From contig OZ022506.1 of assembly GCA_963989385.1 (NCBI GenBank), positions 10,621,841-10,685,840 on the forward strand: a stretch of 64,000 bases of DNA, given 5' to 3'. Position numbers and translations under genes: made by a program. Position 1 is the first letter of the stretch; the number at the start of each line of letters is the position of its first letter. This document shows positions 24,501-39,500 of the stretch, one piece after another. Source of the DNA: Ctena decussata (Eukaryota; Mollusca; Bivalvia; Lucinida; Lucinidae). The notes below the pieces were generated by a model, which was not told where the DNA came from, made no database searches, and worked only from the letters and a program-made list of their open reading frames with translations.

Positions 24501-27500
24501 TAATGACTCCCGGGGCGTGGCCAATTTGGGCCCCAGGGGCATGGTTGGCAGGATTTATGTAGGGGACCACTAGACATTGGTACATACTAAATATGTAAGC
24601 TCTGGGCCTCATGGTTTCAGAGAAGAAGATTTTTGAAGTTTTTCCCATTATAAGTCAATGGGAGCTATATGTTGCCATGGCAATCAGAGTTCCAACCCAA
24701 TCTGCCCTTAAACCTAATGCAGTCAATCCCCCACCCCAACAATGCTACACATAAAATTTGATCAAGATTGGTCTGCTGGTTTAGGAGATATTGGTGTTTA
24801 AAAGTGTGGACGACGACGACGACGGACGACGGACAACGGACCATGGCTATACTATAAGCTCACCTTGACAGGTGAGCTAAAAATTATCCTTAATTATCAT
24901 CAAATACTCCCTCTTACCTCTTACCTACAGCTCTGATTAGCTTTACCTGAAAAACTGAAGCATTTTCATAAGGTAATTTTCTTGTCAGCATTTCCCACAG
25001 TATCATAGCAAAACCATAGACATCAGCTTTACAAGTTATCTCCCCTTTATCTACCAGTTCTGGTGCCATCCAGGCTGGAGAACCTCGCTGGGGCTTGGCT
25101 TTACCTTTCTGTGTAAGCTTGGCAGATGCATCATGTCTGAAACACAGAATATGAGTCTATCATGAAATGCTTCTCCTGAGCCATTTTTTACATAGATTGT
25201 GCCTGACTAAAGTATGCTGTGCAAAAGTATTGTCTTTACCTGAAGAAACATGGTTTTGTTGTATTTCTTCAGACCTAAAAATTGACTTTGCGTGTATTTT
25301 CGAAATTGATTTCTGAGACTCTTAAATCAGGAACATTCTCATCCCTGGTTGTGAGTAAGAGCTGCCAGAACCCTTAAAGCACCAAAAAAAAAAGCAAATA
25401 AAAAATTTACGTCCGCAAGCTATATCGTGACGTCATACGTTATCGCCATTCATATGTTATCGATATCTTCCTTTAGGTCGCAAGATTTTCATAGATATTA
25501 CGTCATTTGGTCACGTTGACCTTTGATCCTGTAGACTGAAGCTTTGCCGCCAACTCAGTGAAAAAAATCAAATAAACATGCTTAGAATCAAAGCAAGATC
25601 ACTGTACTTACAATACAACATATAATTTGTTCATTTTCACTTATATCCATATTTCTTGGCCATAAAGTCATTGAAAATTCCACTTTTGAAATTTCTGCAA
25701 CTATGGACGCTTGCTTGTCTGTTTATTTACTCGATGGGGCTATAAATAGAACAGGCTGCAGTGAGTGACTGTGTTGGATTTCAAAAGTACGGAAGTGCAA
25801 ACGTACCATAGGTCCTTATCATACAACATAGGGAATTTGATTTTTTTTCTTGTTTTTAGCTCACACCTGTTATTGCTGCTGAAAAGCTACTTAGATTTTA
25901 TTACAATTTAAATTCAATGTATATTTATTGTAGAGTGTTCCAGGTGTGAACTACATGTACTAGACAGTATGGGGAGTCTATCTGTTAATAAAATACGAAT
26001 GATTTTCAACACCATGCTCTCAATAAATTTGTAGCAGTATCTATTTTAGCAAGTTTTGTAGCATACCTTTTTCATTAATAGGTAATGTAAGCTTACAAAA
26101 ACAAAGAAGAAAGTAACAGACGATTTTCGTTACGAAAATGAATGATTTTAATATCCCACCGCAGATTTTGTTGTTACACTTACACAGCGCGTGTCAATTT
26201 AGATATGCTAATGAGTATCGATAGCATATGACGCACTATTTCATTGGTCAATTTCGAAGGTCATGTTTCTGGGTCAAGTAGCAAAACAGTCGGCGCGGAA
26301 AATGGCGTTTTCACCAAGAATAAAGAGGGAAAAGGCGAAGTTTCACGCATACAAGACAAATATATGTTGACGTTGCTGTGTTGCTTATAGACCGGGATAC
26401 TTTATTAAGGTATTGATAACACATGAGCCTAGGATATCATATTGAGATTTGAAAGTAGAGGATAAACAGTGTAGAACGATATGAGATGGCTTACTATGAG
26501 CTGTCTCATCTAGATCTGTGCTGTTTGCAAATTCAACTATCTTCATTTTTTGAGCTCTTCAGGTAAGCCGTTGGTACCATAAACTTTAGTGCATACTGAG
26601 CAGGGTTACCACTTTTCAGTCTTTATATCAGGCAGGTTTCACAGATTGTATAAGGGAAAAATAAGTCTCTGTTCAGCCTACATTGATGTGCAGGCTGATC
26701 TGGGTGTTTCCCAGAACCTTTTCACAAGATGTCTATCACATACAGTAGGATAGAGTCGGGTAACTTAGGACAGCAGGTAAATTTAGACAGTGACATTGTT
26801 ATCTTTATATGTCAGTTGTTTGGAACTAAAATAAAAATAACTGGGCAAACAGTGAAAATCCTGATGAGACGGCTCATTATGAGCTGTCTCATCTGGATTT
26901 TCACTGTTTGCAATGGTATGTCCGAGTTTACCCGCTGTCCGAAGTTTCGGAACTTGACCCTATACCTCAATTTGGAGAATCCAAAATCAGCAATCTTGGC
27001 TCTGAAGCTTTGACAAAGGAGTACATTCATCGATTTCAGGTCCAGATGTAGAACTTCTGGTTTGTGACTGTGCAGATAATTCATCCCAAGAGCAACATCC
27101 CTTGCCACTTGGTAGTACTCAGCATGGTCAAGGGGCTCACTGTGGAGGATATTCATTTTGTATACAATTAAGGTGAATGGGAAGACTTTAAGAGGAAGCA
27201 ACTCTGCCATATTCACTTTTGTATCCCTGTACAATAACAGTCAACTCTTAAAGGAAAGAACTTTCTCTTCTTGGAGCAACTTTTTTCCTATGAAAGCAGA
27301 CCCCATTGGAAGAATTTCATTGCCCAAGGAAGTACAAGGGGAATCTGAAAGTTGTTTCCCTTTGTGGCGGGTCTCTTACGTGAAGCTTAGATTAAAGTTA
27401 CTAGGCTGTACGGCTACAGCTGTAATGGAGATCACTCTGGTCTAGAACTTTTTATCTCCCTTCTCCTAGGGGACTACTCTTAGAGGAAAGAATTTGCTCT

Positions 27501-30500
27501 CCATAGAGAGCAAATTCCCACCTCTAGGAGTAGCCACTATTAGGGAAGAGGTTTATCTTCCAAGAAAACAAGTTCTAGTCTGCTAAAGTTGCCTCCCTTG
27601 TTAATATGGCAGCCAAACCAAGGATATGTACCCATTCACCTTAAATGAAAGGTATGTTTTCTCCACGTTTTGATGCATATGAAAGAATGTATGGTTTTAT
27701 AAACAACATTCAAGAACCCCAAAATGTAATAGTAACAAACAAAAATCTACATGTTGTTTAATTATGAAAGACGTTTGGGAGCATTTCATATTTAAACTCT
27801 TCATCTAACACAAACTTAACATTTTTTCAGCAAATAATGGCTTTGTTAAGCTAATGATGCGTTAACCAACTGGGCTCAGAATGCTAAGAACTGCACACCA
27901 CTAAACTGACCAATACTCACTTCTCTCCATTGTGTAGGTGATTAAACAAGCTTCCATTTGACATGAACTCTAGCACCATCAGTGGCAGCTTATCTGATGT
28001 ACATACCCCGATGAGCAGCACAACACGAGGATGACGTAACTCTCTTAACAGGCTCACCTAAACAGAAAATAATATTCTAATCAACAATGTATGAAGCGTG
28101 ACATCCAAGGAAGGATTGTTGGCGTATTTCTGAAAAGAGAACATTTAGACCAGGCCCAGCATCTGCACAGTTTAGCAACTGTTGTGTGTGCAACTTCATT
28201 TTGTTCCTGCATACCGTTTACAAGATAATTTTCGCAGCGTTCCATTTTTCGTGGTATTTCTCGCTCACTTAGAAACCAGGAATACAGTCAAACCTGTCTT
28301 AAGGGGTCACCCAAGGGAAGCCCAAAAATTGGCTGCTTAAGACAGGTGACCCCTTAATACAGGTTCATTTGCACTGTATTTTGGTTCTACGGACCCAGAA
28401 AAGGTGGCTGCTTAAGGCAGGTGACCCCTTAATAGAGGTGACCACATAAGCAGGTTTGACTGTATTAAAATGACGAAAAAATCCTGTTTCTTATAAAGAA
28501 TCTTCTGTAGACACAGTGTCCATATATTTTGTTTCTGTCTGCTTCAATTATTGCTAGTACTTTTCACTTGAGACAGTTCTTTCATTAACCTACGGCAACC
28601 CTGATCTGAGTCTTGGCCTGTGCACATGCCACTTTGTTTGTTTTGTTGTGTAACAGCTCACATGGAGGTCTATCCATATTTTAAGTTACAGCTAATTCAA
28701 GGTCCACCTAAAAAGTTCCGTATATCTCTAACAATTATCAAATTTGCCTCTTTTTTTTTTCACTTTGGCTTTGTCTTCACTAAAAAAATCATAAAACATA
28801 TCACTATAGCTGAAATCTTCAAAAGCAGAACAGGCATAAAACTATTTGTTATTATCAAGGATGGAACGAAGACAACATGCAAACGTAGGATTTTGCAAAA
28901 TTAATTTTCTTCATGAATGGTAATACTGCAGATACTTCAGAGATCTAGATATGAGGGAGTATTTGGTAATAATTAGGGATAATTTTTGTTAATTCTGCAT
29001 AAAAACATATGTTGTGACCCCTCATCTGAACCGTCTCGATGAGACGGTTCAGATGAGGGGTCACAACATATGTTTCAGTGAGAAATAAAAAAAAAATATC
29101 CCTCAATTATCATTAAATACCCCTCTTATCTAGAGCTCTGTACTGGCATACAAAGCTTTACAATGAGACTTTACTAGACCTACTACACATACCTCTGCAG
29201 CGAAATAATTTCTATCTTGAGCAGCAAGAGGAGTGGCCAGTCTCTTGATGGCTACCTCTGTCCCCTGATAGGTACCCCGGAACACTTGGGAAAAGGCCCC
29301 TTCTCCTACAAGGTCTGTGGATATAACAACATAATGAGATATTATTGCATAAATATCGGTGTCACATGCTATTAATAGGCTTCTTTTAATGAACACAAAA
29401 CCATGTATTAACATGAGTTTTCAAGCGCCGATAATGACCACCTTAGCGACTTTTCATATGCAAGTTGCAGGGCAATACTTCGTCAGTTCAGAAACGAGCG
29501 GCAAGACTGCAGTTGAAGATATCCGTTTCAGACTTTAACCAAAGAGTTACACCAATTCGCAAATTGTAAAAGCGAAAGTGCAGATGACACTCAGTGAAAA
29601 CTTTGATGAACATGATTATGACTTGTGAAATGCTGCTAAAGGTTGCACAAAAATTTAATGTAGCTGACCATGGCCTGAAAAGAGGATTTTTATAGACATG
29701 CATAGTGCATGTAGGAATCAGCAAGGTAATGGCGATGTGTGCCAACATTTTCGTTATTTTTTTGCATTGTAGTTGAATTTATGCAATAATAGTGATCAAA
29801 CATTTTTTTCCAATGCATTAACATTTGCAAGGTCCCTCGGGAGATGCTGAAAACCAACACCTGCCTTCGGCCTCTGTTTTCTCCCTCGGGACCTTGCAAA
29901 CTAAAATGCATGAAAACCATGTTTGATCCCTATACTGAATGGCAGATAGCTATAATACACATACAAAATTAATGATGTCAAAATAAATGAGACCCAACAG
30001 GACAAAACGTATCTGAGCACATACACAGGACAAAACATATCGTAGCACATACACAAACTTCACACACACAGTCGAAACATGATATGTGACAATAACTTGA
30101 TTCCAATGCACTTTAGAATGCAGGATCCATGTGTTTATGCCCTGATCAGAGCAGCCACGAGCACAGATTGATCTGGGCTGGCATAGCTAAAGACATACCG
30201 TAATGACCCTAAAATTTTGGACACCTGAAAGTCGGACAGTTATTGTTTAAAAAGTTTGCATTTCAGATAGCTGGTACATGTATATATAAAATCTGATATA
30301 AAACACATTAACATTAGTGTTATTCAATAGTTTTTTCTACAATGCTAGGAAATCTGAAAATGCAAGGAAAGTATTCTACATAACAGACTAAGTGAGACTG
30401 AATTAATTCACTAACCTTCTTCTCTGTATACAATGTCATCAGGATTTAACTCCATGCTCGAGGCAGCATCCGTTTCTCTCATTCTCTTCAATTCAGACTG

Positions 30501-33500
30501 TAGCTGCCTGAAATGGTCAGAGCGATCTTTGAGCAGATGATTATCTCTTTTTATTCAGATTTTTTTTCCTACTTTATTTTCTCTCACAAATTATAACATA
30601 TATGTTACATGTTTTATCACTATGCATATTATGACAATTGGACCCTTTCTGCAAGAGCTATAGTCCTCAATCTTCCCAATGAGATAAAGCTTGTGGCCAC
30701 AACTCTTCCTCCAGTTTTCAATCCATTTTCTTGAAATTTTCAAGGTATTGTTATCAATATGAAAATGATCCTATTTCATCAATGCAACTTTCAAGGAATT
30801 GTCATAATCAATAATAATAATATGGAATGGACCACACTTTATCAGGGCCATGATTGAACACTTTCTGTGAGCATTACAGCTCTTTGATTTTTCTAGTGAT
30901 CAACATTTCCTCCTTTAGTTTAGCTCTGGGATAGATTTATGACCTGATTGGATTGTGACGACAGTGGATAGTATGTTTTCCCTATAAGCCCATTTTTATT
31001 TTGCATGCTATATATTGAATCCTTGGGATTTTTTAACAAACTGACAGGAATAGAGTAGTGTGAGCTTTGGTGACATTTGTGTCTTTTTCAAGCACTTAAC
31101 AGAGCCAAATTTCAGCCAGGCCCATGTATGGCTGCAATGCTAGTCCTTTCAATTTAGTCTCTGATACAGCATATATGCTGTTGTGCCTGGTATAAACTGC
31201 CTTGGAAAAGTGGTTCAAATTAGAGGGAACCACATCTTTGTACAATAATCCAAAACACCTCTCTATCCCCTTCTCTAGAGCTCTACCATATCTATTCAGC
31301 TATAAAATGGGGTTTTCAACTCTCTAGAATGACCCTGAATATCTAAATCTGTCTATGAAATTCTGCTATGAGATCATTTTGCCTGCCCAAAACATTCCCA
31401 AAAATGTAAATCCATCCATCTGCCCATTACTGTGTGGCAGTTTTATCAGATGACTAAGGAAAGTTTGTCTGATTTCTTGATCCTGTTACCGAGAAGGGGG
31501 CATGCTTCAAGCTGTATAAAGATGTGTTAGTTATTCATTTATAGATTTTTCCCCTCTCTATCACTTCTTTCTTCTTTAAGCTTTTGTCTAGTGTTCTGTG
31601 TTCTCTCCCCCACCACGCCACCCCCTGTTTTCTTGGCACTTAAATTTGTTGACATCATTATTTGTGTAATGGCATGATCCACCATTTGCCATTGTAATTG
31701 CTTTGTTGATACCTCATTATGTCAGTTACATGTACTTTGAGAGAGGTTGAGTTGAGTTGAGCTGAGTATAAAGATGGATCTAGATTTTTGGCATTGCTTT
31801 GGCAGGGAAAAACCTAAGTCTCACTCTTATAACCAAGAAATCCAGGATTACATGTACAATATACCTGATCTGTCTATGGTGTTGATGTTTCTCCTTCCTC
31901 ATTTCATCCAGCAATTCTTTCTTACTCATGGACATTGCAACCTTGTCAGTTGTCACATCATCACCACCCTTCACTACTGTGTCCTCAATCAGCAAATCAT
32001 CAATAATGTTCTCCTGCCTTGGGCTCACATCTTTGCTAGACTGTGTTACTGATGATAGAAGTTTCTTCGGCAGTGGTTTTTGTTGCTGGTTATGTGGCAA
32101 TGATACAGACTGCTGGTCTTTCTCTGAAGGTGCTCTAGCTTTTGGTGTTGGTGTTTCAAACCTTTGGCCTATATATAAAATAGAAACAGACTCTTCAACA
32201 TGCACATTAAGTTCATTATGCGTTTCAGTTCAATAACTCTTCTGACACAAGAGCTGTCACCAGACAGCACAACTTGCTTAACCTGGCTCTTGCACATCAT
32301 TAACACAAATTTCTGAAAGTAAAAAGTATGCAAAGACCAGGAACTGAAACAATCAAAATCCAAATCCAGCCCTCAAACCATAGTTGGAAACAACTAAGAT
32401 TATAAATAATCAAGATACAGAGAACATATGGCCAACCGAGTGAGCAGCTTGTTCCCAAAAGGTGGCCACTCAGCAACCCAAACCGAACCAAAAATAATAA
32501 TAAGAACATACATAAGGTAAAACATCACAGAAACTCTGACACCAAAAACAGGCAACAGAGAACCACAACAGAACTACCGCCTTGGAACAGTCAGTAATGA
32601 ATTACTGTAGTGGGTTGATACCGTCAAGAAAAGCGCGACATTCACACCGGTTATTAAACAAGTCGCCCAAGGGCAACGATCGCTCACCTGCCAGTATATG
32701 CATGCTCAAATTATCTGGCCGAAATGAAAGCTTTTGGCTCAGGTAGGCTAATAAACAGGCTGCAATTCTATAGGATTGGATGGTGAGTGTGTAAACTGTT
32801 CCACCATGGCCACTTCTATAAAATAACGAGTTGTTGTGGTCTTAAATTATGGACCTTGAAATAATAGTGCCCTTTTAAGGTGGCTCTACATAAATGTATT
32901 TTAAAGGAGGAGCTGTAAGCAAAAGTAACAAAAATTGACTTTTTCAGTACTTTACTCTAATACAGTGTTTGTATATGAATGAAATAATAAACTTTTGAAT
33001 TTTATAAAAACAAAACACAGTTACTACTTGATTAAACATACCGTAAAAATTGTAAATATTGGGACACCAAGAATAATTACAACAAGTGTCCTTAAATTGG
33101 AACAGTTTGGTTTTACAGTGCAGTAATGTGTCTAAAAAATGCAAATGGGATGGCAAATAATGTAAACCCTGATCAAACTGTTCCTTGATGAGCAGTCTGA
33201 TCTGGGTTTGCATGATTTGCCTAGACCTAACTGTCCCAATATATAGAATTTTTAAGGGTAGTTAAAATTCTACTAGTGAAGAAATGATGTCAGCAACTGG
33301 GATCAGAAACTTCTAACAGGTATGGTACAGTTAAGGAAACCCAGTAAGGGTAATCTACGAAAATAAGATGACAACTAGAGCAAGTGTTTCGAGGTATCAT
33401 CAATATGGTAATAATCATGTACATTATTATATCAAACTCTACTTTAAAAGGAAACACTCACTAAAATATGAATCAACCTAAAACTGAAGATTTTAATAAT

Positions 33501-36500
33501 ATATAAAGTTTGTCCAAAATTTCAAGAAAATCTGACATAAATTCAGAAAGTTACAGAGGTTTATAAATATAAAAATCCGAGCTGGGAAACAGCAAACCTG
33601 TGAGTAAATGACGTCATTCTAATGTGAATTTGTAAAAACAGTTCCTGGATAGACATTCTATCTCATCCTCTAAACCCCAAAGTGCAGATAGGTTCTTCAC
33701 CATCATTTCAGCTTCTTCACCATCATTTCAGCTCATACTAAAGTTTTTAAAGGTAACTAACCAGACTTTAAAATAACTACACCATATTTGTAAGCTGATT
33801 TTTCTGCGAACATTGTTCTTCAAGGCTTGTACAGTAAATACACTGATATCAAAGAATGCTAGACAACGAGCCAGCATTTGCCAAAGGTCCTCATCCTTCA
33901 AGTGACAGTGTGGACACACAGGGTCCACCGTTCCACCACTAAATGACTGTCTGTGCTTCTGTACCTGGTAAATTCCAGTCAGAATTCTGTTTTTTTTGTA
34001 TGATCTCTTTTGTACTGTCTGTTACTGAGAAGTCCAAACTAGCCAGACAAGGTGAGTTGTACTGATCAGCAGATTATAAACAGAAAGATACTTCAGTTTT
34101 CTTCGTTATAATTTCACAAACTGCTCCCTCAGAAAGGTATTTATGGCTTTAACATATATGTGCTTCCAATGAAGTTTACTGTAGCTACTAGAGACAAGCT
34201 GGCTCAAAGATGGTAATCCATACGTTTCTAGAATTTACTCACAATGAAGAAGAAACTGTTTTGAATTTTAGATGAACAAGCCAGCTGCCTCTGAACCAAT
34301 CTTTCAGGCATTCATTATCACTGGATATGACACCATGTAGTAGGTGTAACAGTCTATCATGTATCTCAGTCTCCAAGAGCAAGTGACCAAGGAGCGTAAT
34401 ATTTAGCACCAGCAGTACTTTGTGGTAAAGACTGAATATTAATGTCTGCATATAAAATCTGGTCCAACTGTCCCAGCTGAGGCTCAATACCTCATGATCA
34501 TAAAGTAGATTCGGTAACATGTATGCTCTATAAATGCTGTAGGAAGTCTCAGGACTAAGGCCATTTGTACCATGTAACCCGGTATTCTTAGAGATTAAGA
34601 GGTTTTTCTAACAAGACTGATTCTTTTCTTAATGTTCAATGATGACTCTTTTTTCCCTGCTCTAGTATTCTAAGGTGTAAAAAACTTTCAGTACAATTTA
34701 CTACATTTTCACGAAGTGTCAATTTCAAATTTTCATTCAGTTTATATATAGAGATGAATTTATATTTTAGTGAGTTTCTCCTTTAAAGTGAACCAATATC
34801 CTAAATATGTTTACCATGAAAAAGTATTCAAAATATAAAGCAAAACCACTAAACCATAAAATTCAAGTCACTATCAGACTTTCACTACTGAAGTTAAATA
34901 GATGCCTTCCTGGAAAATGTTAACCATGAAAAAGTATTCAAGATATAAAGCAAAACTACTAGACCATCAAATTCAAGTCACTATCAGACTCTCACTACTG
35001 AGGTAAAATAGGTGCCTTCCTGGAAAAGTTAAACTTTTACAATATTATTAAAATATAAACTTTGCAATAATTTGTAGCAGACAGCAAATTTAATATATGT
35101 TGATTCACAGAGTAGTTGAGCTAAAACTTTTTCGACAATTCCGAAATAGACTACTAGACAACACAATATGCTCAATAATAGCAAAAAGGTACATGTGCAT
35201 CACAGGTTACTCATAGTTTTTAAATTCTTGCAAAATAAGCACTGGATCATCATATACTGCTCAAAATGAAATACTAAAATTGCAGTAGCTGTTTGACATA
35301 TGTTTTTCGGCAAATACAATGCGTTTGAAAGAGTTCAATAATATCAGGAGAATCTGGCAATTTTAAGGTTTTCATTTGCAATGTATTATTGGTGGTTTGT
35401 GAAGAATTTTGCCTCCAGCGAGCCTCAAATTTGTTTATCCATAATAATAAACAATCTGAAAACTGATCCTGTGTATATGCGGCATCCAAAGTATGAAAAC
35501 AGCAAACGTGATTTGATTAAGTTTAAGTCAGGAGTGCTTATAGCTTGGCCGCATGCTTCTAACCTTCTTTTGTTTTGGTGTAAAATTGATAAGTTTCTTA
35601 TTGACAAATTTGTAGTTATTTTTATGCTGGCAGCAGTATGTTAACCACTGGCCTGCTAATATAGGGGTCCGGGTAGTGACCTGTAGGAGGCAGAAACCTT
35701 TCAAACCCAACTTCACAAAGCCTTTCATTATCATCCTTCCAGAGTCCTGACATGACTAAAATAAAAAGGACGTAAAATTGCAAATCATCCATCCATGCTA
35801 ATAAATGCCTCTGCCCTACTAAATAGTCCCTACCTCTCTTCTGAAAAAAAAATGCTACACTGACTTGCCAAAATTACAAAATCCTAAGCATAAAGTCTTA
35901 ATGACAAGATATTTCATGCAGCTGTCAACTATCTGAGTGATGACAAAAAACAGCTATTATTCCTAATTTTAAAATCACCCAAGATCTATGGGCATACCTC
36001 CATGTTTTCCATCAGTTTTACAAAGGGGAACAACTTTCCTGAGTTTCCTTTCCAAAGGACTCCACTCTTTAAAAGAAGAATTTTTTCCTTTTGAATTTGC
36101 TCCTAAAAATTCCTCCCTGAAAGTGTTTACCCATACTGATATATTAAGAACAGAGGCAAAAAACTGCTACCTCTGTGCGTAAATTTGGCAGTTCTTGATT
36201 AACTACTCTTTAGGCTCTATATGATACTCAAATTTTCGTAAAATGCAACACCCCTAGGACATTTAATAGCATCAATAGGGTATTCTTACGGATCAAACTG
36301 ATTGTCAGCAGTACTTCTACTGAACATAAAAATTATATTAAGAACAAGTTACTGTTAAACAATAATGACATTAGATATACTGATTTAAACAGGTTAGAAA
36401 GAAATAATAGAATTACAACAAGATATAAAACATTGATTACTTAAGAAGTATGGTGGCAACCCCAGTAATGCACAAACCACCTGATTGCAGCTTCTTCAGT

Positions 36501-39500
36501 TGTTCCAATGTGTAATAGGCTATCAAACAAGACAGTCAAATGTGTTAAAATAACATGATCATTAGCAATTATTAAGTTTTTGTGCCAATGAGGTATATAA
36601 ATTGAGATATGTTATATGTTTAAATGACCTTTAAAAATCTCCACATGAAATAATTCTAAAACTAACAAAATGATTCTCAGTCAGATTGGTATTTGTTTTT
36701 CAATGTAAAAACTGTGCAGCATTTATAACAAGGTAATACATGTAAAAATATCAAAGTAACAAAAGCTGATTATCAACATTCAATATAATAAGCTTGCTTT
36801 ATACATTTGGTTAAAAACCCCTGAATGAACAGAGAGAAAATACTTGAAGAATATATGAAGAAGCTGCTAGATTTGAAGTTTGAGCTGTTACATGAACAAG
36901 CTAATCAAAAGATCGTCTTCTCCATAATCATTTTATTATAAATATTCAGCTAGTCAAAGAAGCTAATTTGCCTTCTTAGAGGCATCTACTTTGACCAGTC
37001 CCTGCACAAGAAAACAGCAAAAGATTTGGCGAGACTGCGATAAATTGCAGCATCACCATTCATTTTGCTGTTTCCTTGTGCAATAATAAGCCTTTTTTCA
37101 TGAAACAATGAATATAAGCTAGACACTATGCAGGGTTGAATATTAAGATAATGCCATCAGTATTTTCAAAGCACCATAAAGTAAATTTGTAGTCAGACCA
37201 GTATATTTCAACATCAAAGAATTCGAAAATGTAAGTTCTAATATTGATTAATCATCAGTGGGCTTTCGAATGTTAGCATTTTGTTTTCAGTGACTAGTTC
37301 TGTGGATACATAGATATGGCAGGTGTATCATAATCAGCAGGTGGTGCGTACTACTTGCAAGCACCTGTTCACACCTCTGTTTCTAGGTCCATGTCTGTGT
37401 ATCTAAAATATTTTGGCATTGTCACTATTTATATGATTTACAAACTCGGCTTATTATTATATTATGATTTGGGTAGTCTGACCACTTTAAATTGTAGGCC
37501 ACCAAATATATTGATGACAATTAAACAGCGTTTCCTTGAAATCAATAAAAGATGTCACAGTATCATTTACCTGTATATTAAAATCAGATACCATATAACT
37601 TTGCTCTTGGATCCACAACTGGTCTAATGTGTTGTTATAAACATTTTCATCAAACTGATTAATATAATTTAAACTAATTGGGGTTGAATATTTAGATAAT
37701 AGCATCTATATGTCTAAAGCACAATATATAAGTTTGTGGTCAGACCAGTATGTTTCGATAACATCACAAAATGCATTGGAATTTGAAAATACCAGATCTA
37801 ATACAGATCCACAATCAGTTGTAGGCTGTTGAATATTTTGATGACAATTAAATAATGTTTCCATAAAATTAACAAAAGGTGTCTCGGCATCATTCACCTG
37901 TACATTAAAATCACCCAATATAACTAATACTTGGGTCTACAACTGGCATCAGATGGCTGCGCATTTCCCTTTTCAAATCAGTCTGTGAGCTTTTTGGATA
38001 TTTGTAAAGTATAACAACCTGAACACATCCCTTATTATTGCTATGCAAGGTAGTCAAAATGAATTCACACGATGAAGAATGATGTTTAACCACCTTCTGC
38101 ATTTCAAAATATTCTTTTACATACAAAGCAAGTCCATGATGTGGCCTGTTCACTGATTTGTTTCCTGTTTCATCCAGTCTAACAAGTCTGAATCTATTGA
38201 GAGCAAAATCAACATTTTCATCTCTTTCACACAGTCTAGATTCAGCAAAACCTATGACATCTGCTGCTAACACATTTGGTTCGAACTGTATATCCTTGAA
38301 ATGTTTATGTAAGGATCTTACATTATTAAATGCCAACTTTATTTTGCATGGATCAATTTTATACAATGGTGTATAGCTAAGTTCTAGTGCTGCTTCTGCT
38401 CGTAGCCGCTGCATCTCTACTGTCACTCTTTCATCTAAAGCCATAGCAGCTTCATTCAGATTTAGAATATATAAATTTTCTAATTTTCTTACTCTACTAA
38501 AAGCAACATAGTGGATATGTTGTACTTGTCTTATCACTTTCTGAGACAAGTCAACTACAACCTTATCTACTGTGGATCCCTGAGCTTTGTGGACTGTTTT
38601 TGCAGCTGCTGGTCTCAAAGGGAATTGTATTCTCTGCAGCATTTTGTATCTGTGAATAAAAGTTTGTTCTACATCAAACACTGGAGTCCACTCTCTTTGA
38701 ACATTTGAATTGTAAAACCCCCTTTGAATATATTTCTCTCTTGTTGACCTGCCAATTCTAGGATCTTCGAATAAAATCCATACAATGCTTGGACGGTTAG
38801 TTCCTTCCATTTTGTATTCAATATATTTCACGATACCTGTAGATCCATTTGTCAGACCATCTTCTACATTGACATTTACTGTCATTACATATATCATTCC
38901 AACTGCTATAGTCAAGAACTTCTCCAAATTGGCTGTTTTTGAATAATCCTGTGGAACTGAGCTAATAAGCTCCTGGCACTTTTTTGCTGAAATGTTTGCT
39001 GAAACAACAGTGTCAAAGCACGGTATAACAACCTTTTCCTCTGCCATATTGTTCAAAACATCCTCATTATGTTTATCTACAAAACTGTTTTCAGCAAACA
39101 AATGCAAAGCATCTCTTGGATAGTTACCTAAATGATGATCAACTGTATGTTTCTGCAATGTGTTTTTGTCGTCTTCAGTCAGTTCATTCAGCCGAAGTCG
39201 ATTCAATAAATGTGCAAACTCAAGATCATCTTTCTGCCTCATGACATCAACTAATTCGTACATTCTGAAATGATCCTTCCATAAATTTGGTGCAAGTGCA
39301 GATGCATCGTTGTCAAGATCTAAAAATACCCATTTGTCACCTACTGGCTTTAGCTGGTACAAATCACCAACTGCGATAACACTTAAACCACCAAAAGTTG
39401 CTCTTGTCCCTGTCAGCTGCTGAAGTCGTTGGTCTATAAAGCTCAAAGTCTTTGTCCCTACCATAGATATTTCATCAATAATAACAACCTTAAGATGTCT

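Noticed and set aside
26812..27234. 140-codon kinase fragment as a stand-alone gene
   Set aside because: Only 26966-27139 is coding. Both sides are intron (a MITE on one side, family G repeat on the other) with clear splice sites, so it is exon 9.
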